A stretch of DNA of 64,000 nucleotides from Streptomyces albiflavescens (lineage in GTDB: Bacteria > Actinomycetota > Actinomycetes > Streptomycetales > Streptomycetaceae), in assembly GCF_014645835.1 (NCBI RefSeq), contig NZ_BMMM01000002.1, forward strand, positions 934,939-998,938. The letters run 5' to 3'. Below are positions 44,922 through 53,537 of the stretch, piece after piece. Made by a program: the position numbers and the translations under genes. A model generated the notes under the pieces. The model did not search any database and had not been told where the DNA came from. It saw nothing but the letters and a program-made list of their open reading frames with translations. The first letter of the stretch is position 1, and every line of letters begins with the position of its first letter.

Positions 44922-45611
44922 ATGTCCACAGGCGTGATCATCGCTCTGATCGTGATCGTGGCGGCCGTCGTTGTCGCGGCCACCCCGACCCTCCTCGCCC
45001 GAAGGCCGCAGGGCGGGCGCAGCCTGCGGCGGCGCTTCGGGCCCGAGTACGACCGGACCGTCGCCCGGCACGACGGTGACGCCAAGGCCGCCGAACGCGA
45101 CCTGGCCGAGCGGGTGAAGAGGCACGGCGAGCTGCGCGAGCGGCCACTGGAGCCCGCGGCCCGCGAACAGTACGCGGCCCGCTGGACGGCCGCCCAGGAA
45201 CGCTTCGTCGACTCGCCGCGCGAGGCGGTGGCCGAGGCCGACCGGCTGCTCGGTGAGCTGGCCGGTGCGCGCGGCTTCCCCGAGGGCGGCCGCTACGAGG
45301 AGCAGGTCGCCGCGCTCTCCGTCCACCACGGACACCACGTCCACGGCTACCGCCGGGTGCACCGCGTCGCGCAGGCCCGCACCGACGGGGCCCCGCAGGG
45401 CCCTGCCGGTACGGAGGAGATGCGCGAGGCCATGATCGAGGCCCGCGCCCTCTTCGAGGACCTGGTGACCCCGGTCCGCGAGGACGACACCCCGCGCCAC
45501 CGCGCGGACCACGCCGCGAAGCCGGCCACCCGCCCCGAGGGCTCCGCCTCCGACGGCCGGGGCGGCCACCTGCCGTGGGCATTCACCAGGCGCCACGCAA
45601 AGGGGAGTTGA
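44922..45611 (+). CDS. Membrane-anchored hypothetical protein
   Basis: A 229-residue protein with one N-terminal membrane segment, GVIIALIVIVAAVVVAATPTLLA, and a helical, charged soluble part: RSLRRRFGPEYDRTVARHDGDAKAAERDLAERVKRHGEL, then RFVDSPREAVAEADRLLGELAGARGF and a His-rich VHHGHHVHGYRRVH. This pattern occurs in conserved Streptomyces proteins. It is followed by 45617-46468 with a 5-base gap, so the two form an operon. Confidence 0.8.
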   Translation: MSTGVIIALIVIVAAVVVAATPTLLARRPQGGRSLRRRFGPEYDRTVARHDGDAKAAERDLAERVKRHGELRERPLEPAAREQYAARWTAAQERFVDSPREAVAEADRLLGELAGARGFPEGGRYEEQVAALSVHHGHHVHGYRRVHRVAQARTDGAPQGPAGTEEMREAMIEARALFEDLVTPVREDDTPRHRADHAAKPATRPEGSASDGRGGHLPWAFTRRHAKGS

Positions 45612-45616
45612 GGAAC

Positions 45617-46468
45617 GTGGAGGACAGGCCATCGAGTGACGCCATCCAGGGCACCGAAAGCACAGAAGACACCGGAGGCACCAAAAGCGCAGAAGGCACC
45701 GGAGGCACCGGAGGCACAGAGGGCAGGCAAGGCACCGCACGAACACGGCGCCGCGAGGCCATGAAAGGCCGCGTGGGCGGCCCTGAGGCGGTCGGAGCGG
45801 TCCCGTCGTCCGGCAAGGCCATGACGGGCGAGGGCGCGGCGGGCGGCGGCCGGGAGCCGGACCGCTCCGGCACCGGCATCCCGCCCGAGCAAGGCGTCGA
45901 CGCCCCGGCCCGCGAGGCCCCGGCCCGCGGCACCTCCGGCCGCGAGACCCCGGCCCGCGAGACCTCCGGCCGCGAGACCCCGGCCCGCGGCACCCCCGCC
46001 CGCGAGGCCCCGGCCCGCGGCACCCCCGGCCGCGAGACCCCGGCCCCCGAGCCCGTGAGCGGCGAGCGAGGACCGGACCGCTCGGGCACCGTCCACGCGG
46101 TGCGCGGCGGTGAGTCCGCCGACGCCCCCCGCCCGGGCGGCGACGCGCAGGCCGCCGAACGCGCGGGCACCCCTGGCCGGCCCGCCGCGCACGACACCCG
46201 CATGCTGCCCCGCGACGAGTGCGACAAGTTCTCGCTGCGACTGCGGCACGCGGTCGGCGGCTTCGTCGACGGCCCCCGGGACGCCGTGGAGGAGGCCGAC
46301 CACCTGCTGGAGGAGCTGGCCACGCGCTTCACGGAGGCGGTGACCCACCGCCGCCGGACGCTGCGCACGTCGTGGCAGTCGCCCGACAAGGCCACCGCGA
46401 CCACCGAAGACCTCCGGCTGGCGCTGCGGGACTACCGCGAGATGACGGAACGCCTGCTCCGACTCTGA
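45617..46468 (+). CDS. Hypothetical protein with long disordered repeats
   Basis: A 283-residue protein, GTG start with GAGGA upstream. Residues ~10-190 are low complexity: Thr/Gly/Glu repeats (TEDTGGTKSAEGTGG) and then PARETSGRETPARGTPAREAPARG-type Pro/Ala/Arg repeats. The C-terminal ~95 residues are ordered: CDKFSLRLRHAVGGFVDGPRDAVEEADHLLEELATRF.. and LRLALRDYREMTERLL, with sequence relation to the previous gene's helical part (both have DSPRE/DGPRDAVxEAD). The two may be partners. Confidence 0.8.
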   Translation: MEDRPSSDAIQGTESTEDTGGTKSAEGTGGTGGTEGRQGTARTRRREAMKGRVGGPEAVGAVPSSGKAMTGEGAAGGGREPDRSGTGIPPEQGVDAPAREAPARGTSGRETPARETSGRETPARGTPAREAPARGTPGRETPAPEPVSGERGPDRSGTVHAVRGGESADAPRPGGDAQAAERAGTPGRPAAHDTRMLPRDECDKFSLRLRHAVGGFVDGPRDAVEEADHLLEELATRFTEAVTHRRRTLRTSWQSPDKATATTEDLRLALRDYREMTERLLRL

Positions 46469-46617
46469 GCATGACGCACGACTTGTCGACAAAACTCCGC
46501 ACACGAGCAAGGTGGGAGCTCCAGAACCGGCGGTCCCAGCAGTGAGGGCCGCGTCCCGGACCATGTCCCGGGGCGCGGCCCCCATTCGCCGATGGGTCAC
46601 CCCTCTTCGCCGATGGG

Positions 46618-47022
46618 TCACCCCTCCCGGCGCTCGCGCCAGGCGCGGACGATCTCCTCCACGTCGTACGGCTTGAGGCCGAGGGGAGGTCCGGGTGGGG
46701 GTCTGAACATCATCTCGCGGATCTTGGTGTTGATGTCCTCGATGATCCGGCGTACGGCCCGCTCCGAGGGGGCGGCGGATGCCGCGGCGAGCGCGTCCTC
46801 GGCCTCCTTGCGCAGCGCCAGTGACGGCGGGAGCACGGACAGTCCCTCGCGGGCCATCTTCTGCTTGATCCACCACAGTTCGTCGTACGACGCGTCGGTG
46901 ACCTGTGGCAGCGGCTTCCCCGCGCCGGGGAGTTCCGCGAACTCGCCGCGCGCCTGCGCCTCGCGGATTTGTTTGTCGATCCAGGACTCGAAGCTGACGC
47001 CGGGTGGCTTTCGCTCGGTCAT
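46618..47022 (-). CDS. DUF1992 family protein (DnaJ-associated type)
   Basis: A 134-residue protein: SFESWIDKQIREAQARGEFAELPGAGKPLP, then ASYDELWWIKQKMAREGLSVLPPSLALRKE, the clear DUF1992 pattern. The Met at 47022 begins the conserved sequence. Function unknown. Confidence 0.9.
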   Translation of the reverse strand: MTERKPPGVSFESWIDKQIREAQARGEFAELPGAGKPLPQVTDASYDELWWIKQKMAREGLSVLPPSLALRKEAEDALAAASAAPSERAVRRIIEDINTKIREMMFRPPPGPPLGLKPYDVEEIVRAWRERREG

Positions 47023-47141
47023 GAGTCCATTGTGCCGGAGGGCGCACGGCGGGGCGATCGGTCGAATTATCATGCGGCGGCGGCGCGCCAAAGGTGCCCC
47101 GCACGTGGACAATTGGACCGGTACGACACGAAGGAGCGCAC

Positions 47142-47537
47142 GTGCTCGAACTCACCATGGCCTCGGTAGCCGGGGCGGACGCGGGTGCGACGGCCGGGAT
47201 GCTGATGGCCGACGCACCGAGCGACCCGGGTGCCGTGCTGCGGGTGGGCCGGGACCGGGCCATGTGCCGTCTCGCGACCCCCGACGACTGGCTGTTCGTG
47301 TCCCGCGTCCACCTGGAGTTCCTGTGCGGCCCGGACGGCTCGTGGCAGGTCACCTGGCTGCGTGGCTCCCGCTCGGAGCCGTCCTCGGAGGTACGGCTGA
47401 CGCTGGCCGGACAGCCGGCTCAGGCGTTCCCGTACGGCGGGACGGCCAAGCTCCCCGCGGGCAGTTCCGGCGAACTCGTCATTCAGGACCGCACCGGCCC
47501 GCGCACCGTGAACGTGGGCTTCTATCACGAGGCCTAG
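47142..47537 (+). CDS. FHA-like domain protein
   Basis: A 131-residue beta-rich protein. GTG at 47142 has AAGGAG six bases upstream. VLRVGRDRAMCRLATPDDWLFVSRVHLEFLCGPDGSWQVTWLRG resembles the FHA strand pattern GR..(x)~8..VSR.H, with a Ser-Arg-x-His site that would bind phosphothreonine. The second half is less typical. Likely a phosphopeptide-binding protein. Confidence 0.75.
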   Translation: MLELTMASVAGADAGATAGMLMADAPSDPGAVLRVGRDRAMCRLATPDDWLFVSRVHLEFLCGPDGSWQVTWLRGSRSEPSSEVRLTLAGQPAQAFPYGGTAKLPAGSSGELVIQDRTGPRTVNVGFYHEA

Positions 47538-47579
47538 GACGGCCCAGGGCCTGCCTATGGCCCAGGGTCTGCCAGCGGC

Positions 47580-47610
47580 CCAGGGCCTGTCTTTAGAAGA
47601 CAGGCCCTGG
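47580..47610. terminator. Bidirectional terminator between convergent genes
   Basis: A perfect 14-bp stem CCAGGGCCTGTCTT/AAGACAGGCCCTGG with a 3-base loop sits between the FHA-like gene (+) and the O-methyltransferase (-). Just before it the string GGCCCAGGGCCTGCC is repeated in variants. Confidence 0.88.
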
Positions 47611-47622
47611 CCCCGACAGCGG

Positions 47623-48294
47623 TCACGCCAGCACGCGCGCCAGCGCGAAACCGTCGTACCCCTTGCTCCCCACCGTCTGGATCGCCGTTGCACTCAACTT
47701 CGGGTGGGAAGCCATCAGTTCGAGTGCGGCCCGGGTGCCCCGCACGCTCGGGTCGGTGCTGCCCGCGTCGGTGACCGCGCCACTGCGGACGACGTTGTCG
47801 AGGACGATCAGGCTGCCCGGCCGGGTGAGTTTGACGGCCCATTCGACGTAGTGCGGGTTGTTCACCTTGTCCGCGTCGATGAAGACGAGGTCGAAGGGAT
47901 CCGGGTTCTCGTCGGCCAGCTTCGGCAGCGACTCCAGGGCGGGGCCCACCCGCACCTCGGCGATCTTGTCGAGGCCGGCGCGGGCGAGGTTGCCGCGGGC
48001 GACCTCGGCGTGCTTGGCGTCGTACTCGAAGGTGATCAGGCGGCCGTCGGCCGGGAGGGCGCGGCCCAGCCAGATCGTGCTGTAGCCGCCGAGCGTGCCG
48101 ATCTCCAGGATGCGGCGTGCGCCCTGGATCTGGGCGAGGAGCTGGAGCAGCTTGCCCTGGTTCGGGGCGACGTTGATGGGCGGCAGTCCGGCCGCGTCGC
48201 TGTCGCGCAGCGCCGCGGTGAGTGTGTCGTCGGCGGGGGCGAGGAGGGCGGTGAAGTAGTCGTCGACGTCGTTCCAGAGCTGCGACTCGCTCAT
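47623..48294 (-). CDS. SAM-dependent O-methyltransferase (CCoAOMT-like)
   Basis: A 223-residue protein: RRILEIGTLGGYSTIWLGRALPADGRLITFEYD (SAM site), FDLVFIDADKVNNPHYVEWAVKLTRPGSLIVLDNVVRSGAV. It is in the same family as 6124-6783 but only distantly similar. Catechol or hydroxyaryl substrate likely. Confidence 0.9.
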   Translation of the reverse strand: MSESQLWNDVDDYFTALLAPADDTLTAALRDSDAAGLPPINVAPNQGKLLQLLAQIQGARRILEIGTLGGYSTIWLGRALPADGRLITFEYDAKHAEVARGNLARAGLDKIAEVRVGPALESLPKLADENPDPFDLVFIDADKVNNPHYVEWAVKLTRPGSLIVLDNVVRSGAVTDAGSTDPSVRGTRAALELMASHPKLSATAIQTVGSKGYDGFALARVLA

Positions 48295-48391
48295 GCACCA
48301 TGCCTTTCGTATGCCTAGTTAGAGGGACTAACTAGTTCCGCGGGCGAATCTAGTCGCGGGTGCGCGTGCTCGCCAGCGGGTTTCCCGGCGT

Positions 48392-49555
48392 TCACCCGTG
48401 CGGTCGACCGATCGGCGGCGGTGCCTGCACGGGAGGAGGCGGCAGCACCGGACGGTGCCTGCGGGCCCGTATGCCCATCACCACGGCCACGAGCGCGAGC
48501 GCCAGCAGGCCGGTCACCGTCAGCAGCCACGCCGGTATGCCGCCCACCTTCAGGAGAATGTCGTCGTAGATCACCCGGCGGTAGGCCGCGTCGGTCGTCA
48601 TGCGGCGCAGTTGGTAGTCGCCGGTGATCCGCTCGGGCTGCGGGAACTCCTGGTCGATGGCGGTGAGGAAGTCCGTGCCGCCATCGGTGAGCCGGTCCAG
48701 CGCGCCCGACGTCCCGGTGAGGCGGCCCGCGAACGAGACCTCCGGCCGGTCCCCGCCGATCGCCGAGGCCGGTTCCATGCGGTGCGCGGCGAGGACGTAC
48801 AGGCCGAGGGACTGCGGCGTCTGAGCGAGGCGGGACAGTCGCATCGGGTAGACCAGCTTGTCGCTGGCGAAGGTGAGGTGGAGCGGGTCGAGGGTGCCGC
48901 CGAGCGGGGCGTCGGAGTTCTTGGTGTCCTGGGGGGCCAGGCGGATGGCCACGTACTCCCAGCCCTGGTCGACGTACGGGCGCAGCGCCTCGTTCAGACG
49001 GTCCGGGAGACGGAAGCCGTTGTCGGCGAGCCAGTCGCCGAGCGCGTCGGAGTCGGTGGCGGTGAGGCGGGCGACGTCGAAGGGGCCGAGGTGCTCGCGG
49101 CCGACGACGCCGACGGAGGGTGCCGTGGCGCCGGCGCGCGGGGCGTCGGCGGAGTCGCCGTCACTGGCGAAGGGCCAGTCGCCGCCGCGCGGCCAGAAGT
49201 AGTGCCGGGTGCGGAATGCGGGCTCGGTCGCCTCGCTGAGCTGGGTGAAGATCTGACGGTCGCCGAGCTCGACCGTCGCGCGGTGCGGCACCGGCATGAT
49301 CCACGCGGCCTTGTGGGCGTCCCCGGAGACCGTCAGGCTCATCACGATCTGTTCCTGGCGGCCGTCCCAGCGGACGACGGACATCTCCCGGTTCACGGTG
49401 ACGTGCTGGGTGCCGTCCGGCACCATGGCACCGCACCCACAGGCGTACGCCGGTGCCACCAGCGATCCGAGCTGGATCACCGACAGCGCCAGTACGACGC
49501 CCAGTACGCGCCCCCTTGCGAAACCCGACCAACGCCTCCGTATATCGCGCAACAT
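48392..49555 (-). CDS. DUF2330 domain membrane protein
   Basis: A 387-residue protein. Signal/anchor VLGVVLALSVIQLGSLVAPAYACGCGAM opens the DUF2330 region (ACGCGAMVP), and the C-terminal anchor is IPAWLLTVTGLLALALVAVVMGIRARR. Family members are extracytoplasmic; role unknown. ATG preceded by a GGGGGA-type site. Confidence 0.9.
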   Translation of the reverse strand: MLRDIRRRWSGFARGRVLGVVLALSVIQLGSLVAPAYACGCGAMVPDGTQHVTVNREMSVVRWDGRQEQIVMSLTVSGDAHKAAWIMPVPHRATVELGDRQIFTQLSEATEPAFRTRHYFWPRGGDWPFASDGDSADAPRAGATAPSVGVVGREHLGPFDVARLTATDSDALGDWLADNGFRLPDRLNEALRPYVDQGWEYVAIRLAPQDTKNSDAPLGGTLDPLHLTFASDKLVYPMRLSRLAQTPQSLGLYVLAAHRMEPASAIGGDRPEVSFAGRLTGTSGALDRLTDGGTDFLTAIDQEFPQPERITGDYQLRRMTTDAAYRRVIYDDILLKVGGIPAWLLTVTGLLALALVAVVMGIRARRHRPVLPPPPVQAPPPIGRPHG

Positions 49556-49623
49556 CCCCCGTAGCCTTCCGTCGTGCCGTCGGACAGGGTCTCAGACGAC
49601 ACGACGGAAGCCACGGTTCCAGG

Positions 49624-51009
49624 TCAGCGCACCGAAGGCTCGACGGACGGCGCCGAACCCGGCAGTGGCCGCCCCGCCGACTCCGTCATGAACCACACCG
49701 CGACGCCGCCGATCACGGCCGCGGCCATCATGTAGTAGGCGGGCATCATCATGTTCCCGGTCGCCCCGATGAGCGCCGTGACCACCAGCGGGGTCGTGCC
49801 GCCGAAGAGCGAGACGGAGACGTTGAAGCCGATGGAGAGCGAGCCGTAGCGGACCTTCGTCGGGAAGAGCGCGGGGAGCGCGGCGGGCATCGCGGCGGTG
49901 AAGCAGACAAGGAGCAGGCCGAGAGCACCCATGCCCAGCGCGACCGCGAGCAGGCTGCCCTGGCGGATCAGCAGGATGGCCGGGACGGACAGGGCCAGGA
50001 AGCCGACGCAGCCCGCGGCGATCACCGGGCGGCGGCCGATCCGGTCGGTCAGAGCGCCCGCGAAGGGCTGCACGATCATCATCAGGGCCATCACGCCGAG
50101 GACCACGAGCAGACCGTGCGTCTCGTCGTACTTGAGCTCGCTGGTCAGATAGCTCGGCATGTAGGAGAGCAGCATGTAGTCGGTGACGTTGAAGACCAGC
50201 ACCAGGCCCATGCACAGGAGCAGGGCGCGCCACTGGCCGGTGATCATCTCGCGCAGCGGCACCTTGGGGCGGTCGGTCTCGGCCTTCTCGAGCTCCGCCG
50301 CGAACGCCGGGGTCTCCTCGAGACGCATGCGCAGATAGAGGCCGATGATGCCCATCGGGCCCGCGATCAGGAACGGGATCCGCCAGCCCCAGGACAGCAG
50401 ATCGTCGGTGGAGAGCAGGGCGGTCATCAGGGTGACCAGGCCCGCGCCGCCGATGTAGCCGACGAGCGTGCCGAACTCCAGCCAGCTCCCGAAGAAGCCG
50501 CGCTTCTTGTCCGGCGCGTACTCGGCGATGAAGGTCGAGGCGCCCGCGTACTCGCCGCCGGTCGAGAAGCCCTGCACCAGGCGGGCGGCGAGGAGCAGGA
50601 TCGGCGCGCCGACGCCGATCGTCGCGTACGACGGGATCAGACCGATCGCGAAGGTGCCCACCGCCATCATGATCATGGTGAGCGCGAGGACCTTCTGGCG
50701 GCCGATGCGGTCGCCGAGGGGGCCGAAGACCATGCCGCCGAGCGGGCGGACCAGGAAGGCCGCGGCGAAGGCGCCGAAGGTGGAGAGCAGCTGCGCGGTC
50801 GGGTTGCCCGACGGGAAGAAGACCTTGCCCAGGGTCACCGCGATGTAGCTGTAGACGCCGAAGTCGAACCACTCCATCGCGTTGCCCAGGGCGGCGGCCT
50901 TTACGGCGCGCTTCACCAGGGCGGGGTCGGTGACGGTGGCCTCCGGCGGTGCGGGGGTCCGGGGTCGGGGGACGACGGGCGCGACGGCTGTGGCGGACGA
51001 CAAGGGCAT
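49624..51009 (-). CDS. ProP-type MFS transporter (metabolite:H+ symporter family)
   Basis: A 461-residue twelve-segment protein. GAGGAAAGG precedes the ATG at 51009. The MHS family hallmarks are ALGNAMEWFDFGVYSYIAVTLGKVFFPSG, GGMVFGPLGDRIGRQKVLALTM, LQGFSTGGEYAGASTFIAEYAPDKKRGFFGSW and ETPAFAAELE. Likely substrates are betaine/proline-type osmolytes or dicarboxylates. Confidence 0.9.
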   Translation of the reverse strand: MPLSSATAVAPVVPRPRTPAPPEATVTDPALVKRAVKAAALGNAMEWFDFGVYSYIAVTLGKVFFPSGNPTAQLLSTFGAFAAAFLVRPLGGMVFGPLGDRIGRQKVLALTMIMMAVGTFAIGLIPSYATIGVGAPILLLAARLVQGFSTGGEYAGASTFIAEYAPDKKRGFFGSWLEFGTLVGYIGGAGLVTLMTALLSTDDLLSWGWRIPFLIAGPMGIIGLYLRMRLEETPAFAAELEKAETDRPKVPLREMITGQWRALLLCMGLVLVFNVTDYMLLSYMPSYLTSELKYDETHGLLVVLGVMALMMIVQPFAGALTDRIGRRPVIAAGCVGFLALSVPAILLIRQGSLLAVALGMGALGLLLVCFTAAMPAALPALFPTKVRYGSLSIGFNVSVSLFGGTTPLVVTALIGATGNMMMPAYYMMAAAVIGGVAVWFMTESAGRPLPGSAPSVEPSVR

Positions 51010-51476
51010 GCCTTTCCTCGGGGACAGGGACGTGGTCCACCCCTGGGGCGAGGACGTGACCCACCCGCTGGGTGGGGCGCGGCCCACGCCGGGTGGGGAC
51101 CTGGCCCACCGGGAGTGGGCCGAAAAGCGACCATAGGGGTACTCATCCGCATTACGCGGTGTACGCGACTCGCCGCGCAGTGCGTATGAACGCGGCGTAC
51201 GCAGGTGCGATACGACCGCTGGGAGTCCCCTTGCATCGGCCTGTCTGTGAGCTATGTCGCGCAGTGAGACGGGAACCGAACTGTCCGCGCACTATCGTCA
51301 TTCGGACAAAAGGCGGGAGGACGTCAGGTGAAGAGGGGGTTGCCTGCGTCTCTCAATCGGGGCGGTGCAAGCCTCATAGGGTCCCGGCAGGGACGGACGT
51401 ACGGGACGTGTGGGACGCACGGGACGAATGGCGTGTGGGACGCACGGGACGAATCGGGCGGGAGGGCCGACGCGGC

Positions 51477-53537
51477 GTGGCGGATGCGGAGCACGGCGGA
51501 CGAGCGGGTAATGCCTTTGGGGCGGGGGCTGTCGATACGGCGAGAGAACGGCTGCGCGCCGTCCGCATCGGGCTGTGGGTGATCGCCGCCATCCTGGCGA
51601 TACGGCAGGTGACCGCCGTCCTCAGCACGCCCGAGGGGGAACGGCTCACGGACCTGGAGACCTGGGTCGGCACGAACGGCGTGCTCCATGTGAAGGGGTC
51701 GCTGTACGACTCGACGCAGTTCACCGGCACCCCCTTCGGCGGACTCGTCCTCAAGCCCCTGACCCGCGCGGCCGAGCAGGCCCTCGGCTGGGCCTGGACC
51801 TTCGGAACCCTGTCGCTGGTCGTCGCGCTCGGCCTGATCGCGGCGCGGGCCCTGCCGAAGCCCGTGAGCCGGCGCACGTCGCTGCTCGCCGCGCCCGTCG
51901 CGATCAGCCTGCTGATGCTGTCGCTGCCCGTGCGCAACACCCTCTACCTCGGCCAGACCAGCATCATCCCGGTGCTGCTCGTTCTGCTCGGCTGCTTCGT
52001 CGTGCGCGGAGAGCGCGCCAGCGGTGTGCTGATCGGCCTCGCGGCGGCGCTCCAGCCGACGGTGCTGCTCTTCGCGCCGCTGCTCTGGTTCACCGGGCGA
52101 CGCGGCGCCGCCCGGTCCACCGGGATCACCTTCGCCGCCCTCACCGCGCTCGCCTGGGCCGCGATGCCCCACGACTCGTACACGTACTGGGTGCACCACC
52201 TGGCGGGCGTCGGCCTCGGCAAGGACGCGGACGACCTCGCCAACCAGTCGCTGCACGGGGCGCTCCTGCGGCTCGGCCTCACCGGCCCGCTGGAGATCGG
52301 CTTGTTCCTGCTGCTCGGCGCGGCCGTCGCGGTCCTCGGTCTGCGGCGCGCCGTGCGCTACGCGAAGGACGGCCAGCTGCTGCTCGCCGTCGCGCTCACC
52401 GGCTGTGTCGCGGTCGCCGTCTCGCCCACGACCTGGCAGCACCAGCTGCTGTGGGTGCTGCTCGCGGTCGTCGGCCGGGTCGGGAGGAAGACCTCGGACC
52501 GCTACATGTGGCCCGTCGCCGTCATCCTCGTCATGACGCTGCCGGCGAAGATGATGCTGCCGAACATGGCGGTGGTCTACCCGCTGCGCGACAACGTGGT
52601 GCTGCTCGCCGCGCTCGCCGCGGCCACCGTCGTGCCGTTCCTGTCCCGTACCTCGGAGCACTACCGCAAACCCATCCCCACCGAGTACGCGCAGCCCGTC
52701 CCCACCCGCTTCAAGCGTGTCCCGCTGCTCCCCTTCCTCGGCCGTGTCCTCACCCGCCCGAACCTGCTGCTCGAACTGATCCTGATCCGCGTCGGCTACT
52801 CCGCCTACCAGCAGGTCAGGCTCGCGGCGACGGGCGGCACCAACGCGGGCGGCCGGGCCACCGCCGAACACCACGGCGACCAGATACTCGCGATCGAGCG
52901 GTTCCTGCACATCGACATCGAGCACTGGGCCAACCACGCCGTGGTCAAGGTCGGTTTCCTGCGGGACTTCCTCGACTTCTACTACGAGTCGTTCCACTTC
53001 GTCGTCCCGCTCACCGTCCTCGGCGTGCTGTACGCCCGCCGCCCGGCCGACTACCGCTGGGCGCGCTCGGCGCTCGGCTTCGCGACGCTGCTCGCGCTCG
53101 TCGGCTTCTGGCTCTACCCGCTCGCCCCGCCGCGCCTGATGCCGGGCCTCGGCGTCATCGACACCGTGCACGGGGTGCAGGACTTCTCCAAGCCGGACTA
53201 CGGCACGCTGACCGCGCTCACCAACCAGTACGCGGCGATGCCCTCGCTGCACTTCGGCTGGTCGCTGTGGTGCGGGCTCGTGATCGCGATCCTGGCGCCC
53301 AAGTGGTGGATGAAGGCGCTCGGTCTGTTGCACCCCTTCTTCACGGTCTCCGCGATCGTGGCGACCGGCAATCACTGGGTGCTGGACGCCGTGGGCGGCG
53401 CGGCCGTCGTCGGCGCGGGCTTCGGCCTGACCTATGTGTTCCAGGGCCCGCGGCCGCGGGCCCTGATGAAACCCGTGGACGGCGGCGCGGTCAGCACGAA
53501 GGTGCCGGTCCCGGTGACGGGCCGTACTCCGAGCTGA
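51477..53537 (+). CDS. Glycosyltransferase 87 - PAP2 phosphatase fusion membrane protein
   Basis: A 686-residue protein from the GTG at 51477 (GGGAGG ~11 bases upstream; the frame starts earlier but the front part is repetitive). Residues ~20-400 have the GT87/DUF2029 mannosyltransferase topology with ~9 segments and FAPLLWFTGRRGA and WQHQLLWVLLAV. Residues ~430-670 are a PAP2-type domain of the inositolphosphotransferase group: AAMPSLHFGWSLWC and TGNHWVLDAVGGAAVV. The fusion suggests lipid-linked sugar handling in the cell envelope. Its last 47 bases overlap the 3' end of the opposite-strand gene. Confidence 0.9.
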   Translation: MADAEHGGRAGNAFGAGAVDTARERLRAVRIGLWVIAAILAIRQVTAVLSTPEGERLTDLETWVGTNGVLHVKGSLYDSTQFTGTPFGGLVLKPLTRAAEQALGWAWTFGTLSLVVALGLIAARALPKPVSRRTSLLAAPVAISLLMLSLPVRNTLYLGQTSIIPVLLVLLGCFVVRGERASGVLIGLAAALQPTVLLFAPLLWFTGRRGAARSTGITFAALTALAWAAMPHDSYTYWVHHLAGVGLGKDADDLANQSLHGALLRLGLTGPLEIGLFLLLGAAVAVLGLRRAVRYAKDGQLLLAVALTGCVAVAVSPTTWQHQLLWVLLAVVGRVGRKTSDRYMWPVAVILVMTLPAKMMLPNMAVVYPLRDNVVLLAALAAATVVPFLSRTSEHYRKPIPTEYAQPVPTRFKRVPLLPFLGRVLTRPNLLLELILIRVGYSAYQQVRLAATGGTNAGGRATAEHHGDQILAIERFLHIDIEHWANHAVVKVGFLRDFLDFYYESFHFVVPLTVLGVLYARRPADYRWARSALGFATLLALVGFWLYPLAPPRLMPGLGVIDTVHGVQDFSKPDYGTLTALTNQYAAMPSLHFGWSLWCGLVIAILAPKWWMKALGLLHPFFTVSAIVATGNHWVLDAVGGAAVVGAGFGLTYVFQGPRPRALMKPVDGGAVSTKVPVPVTGRTPS

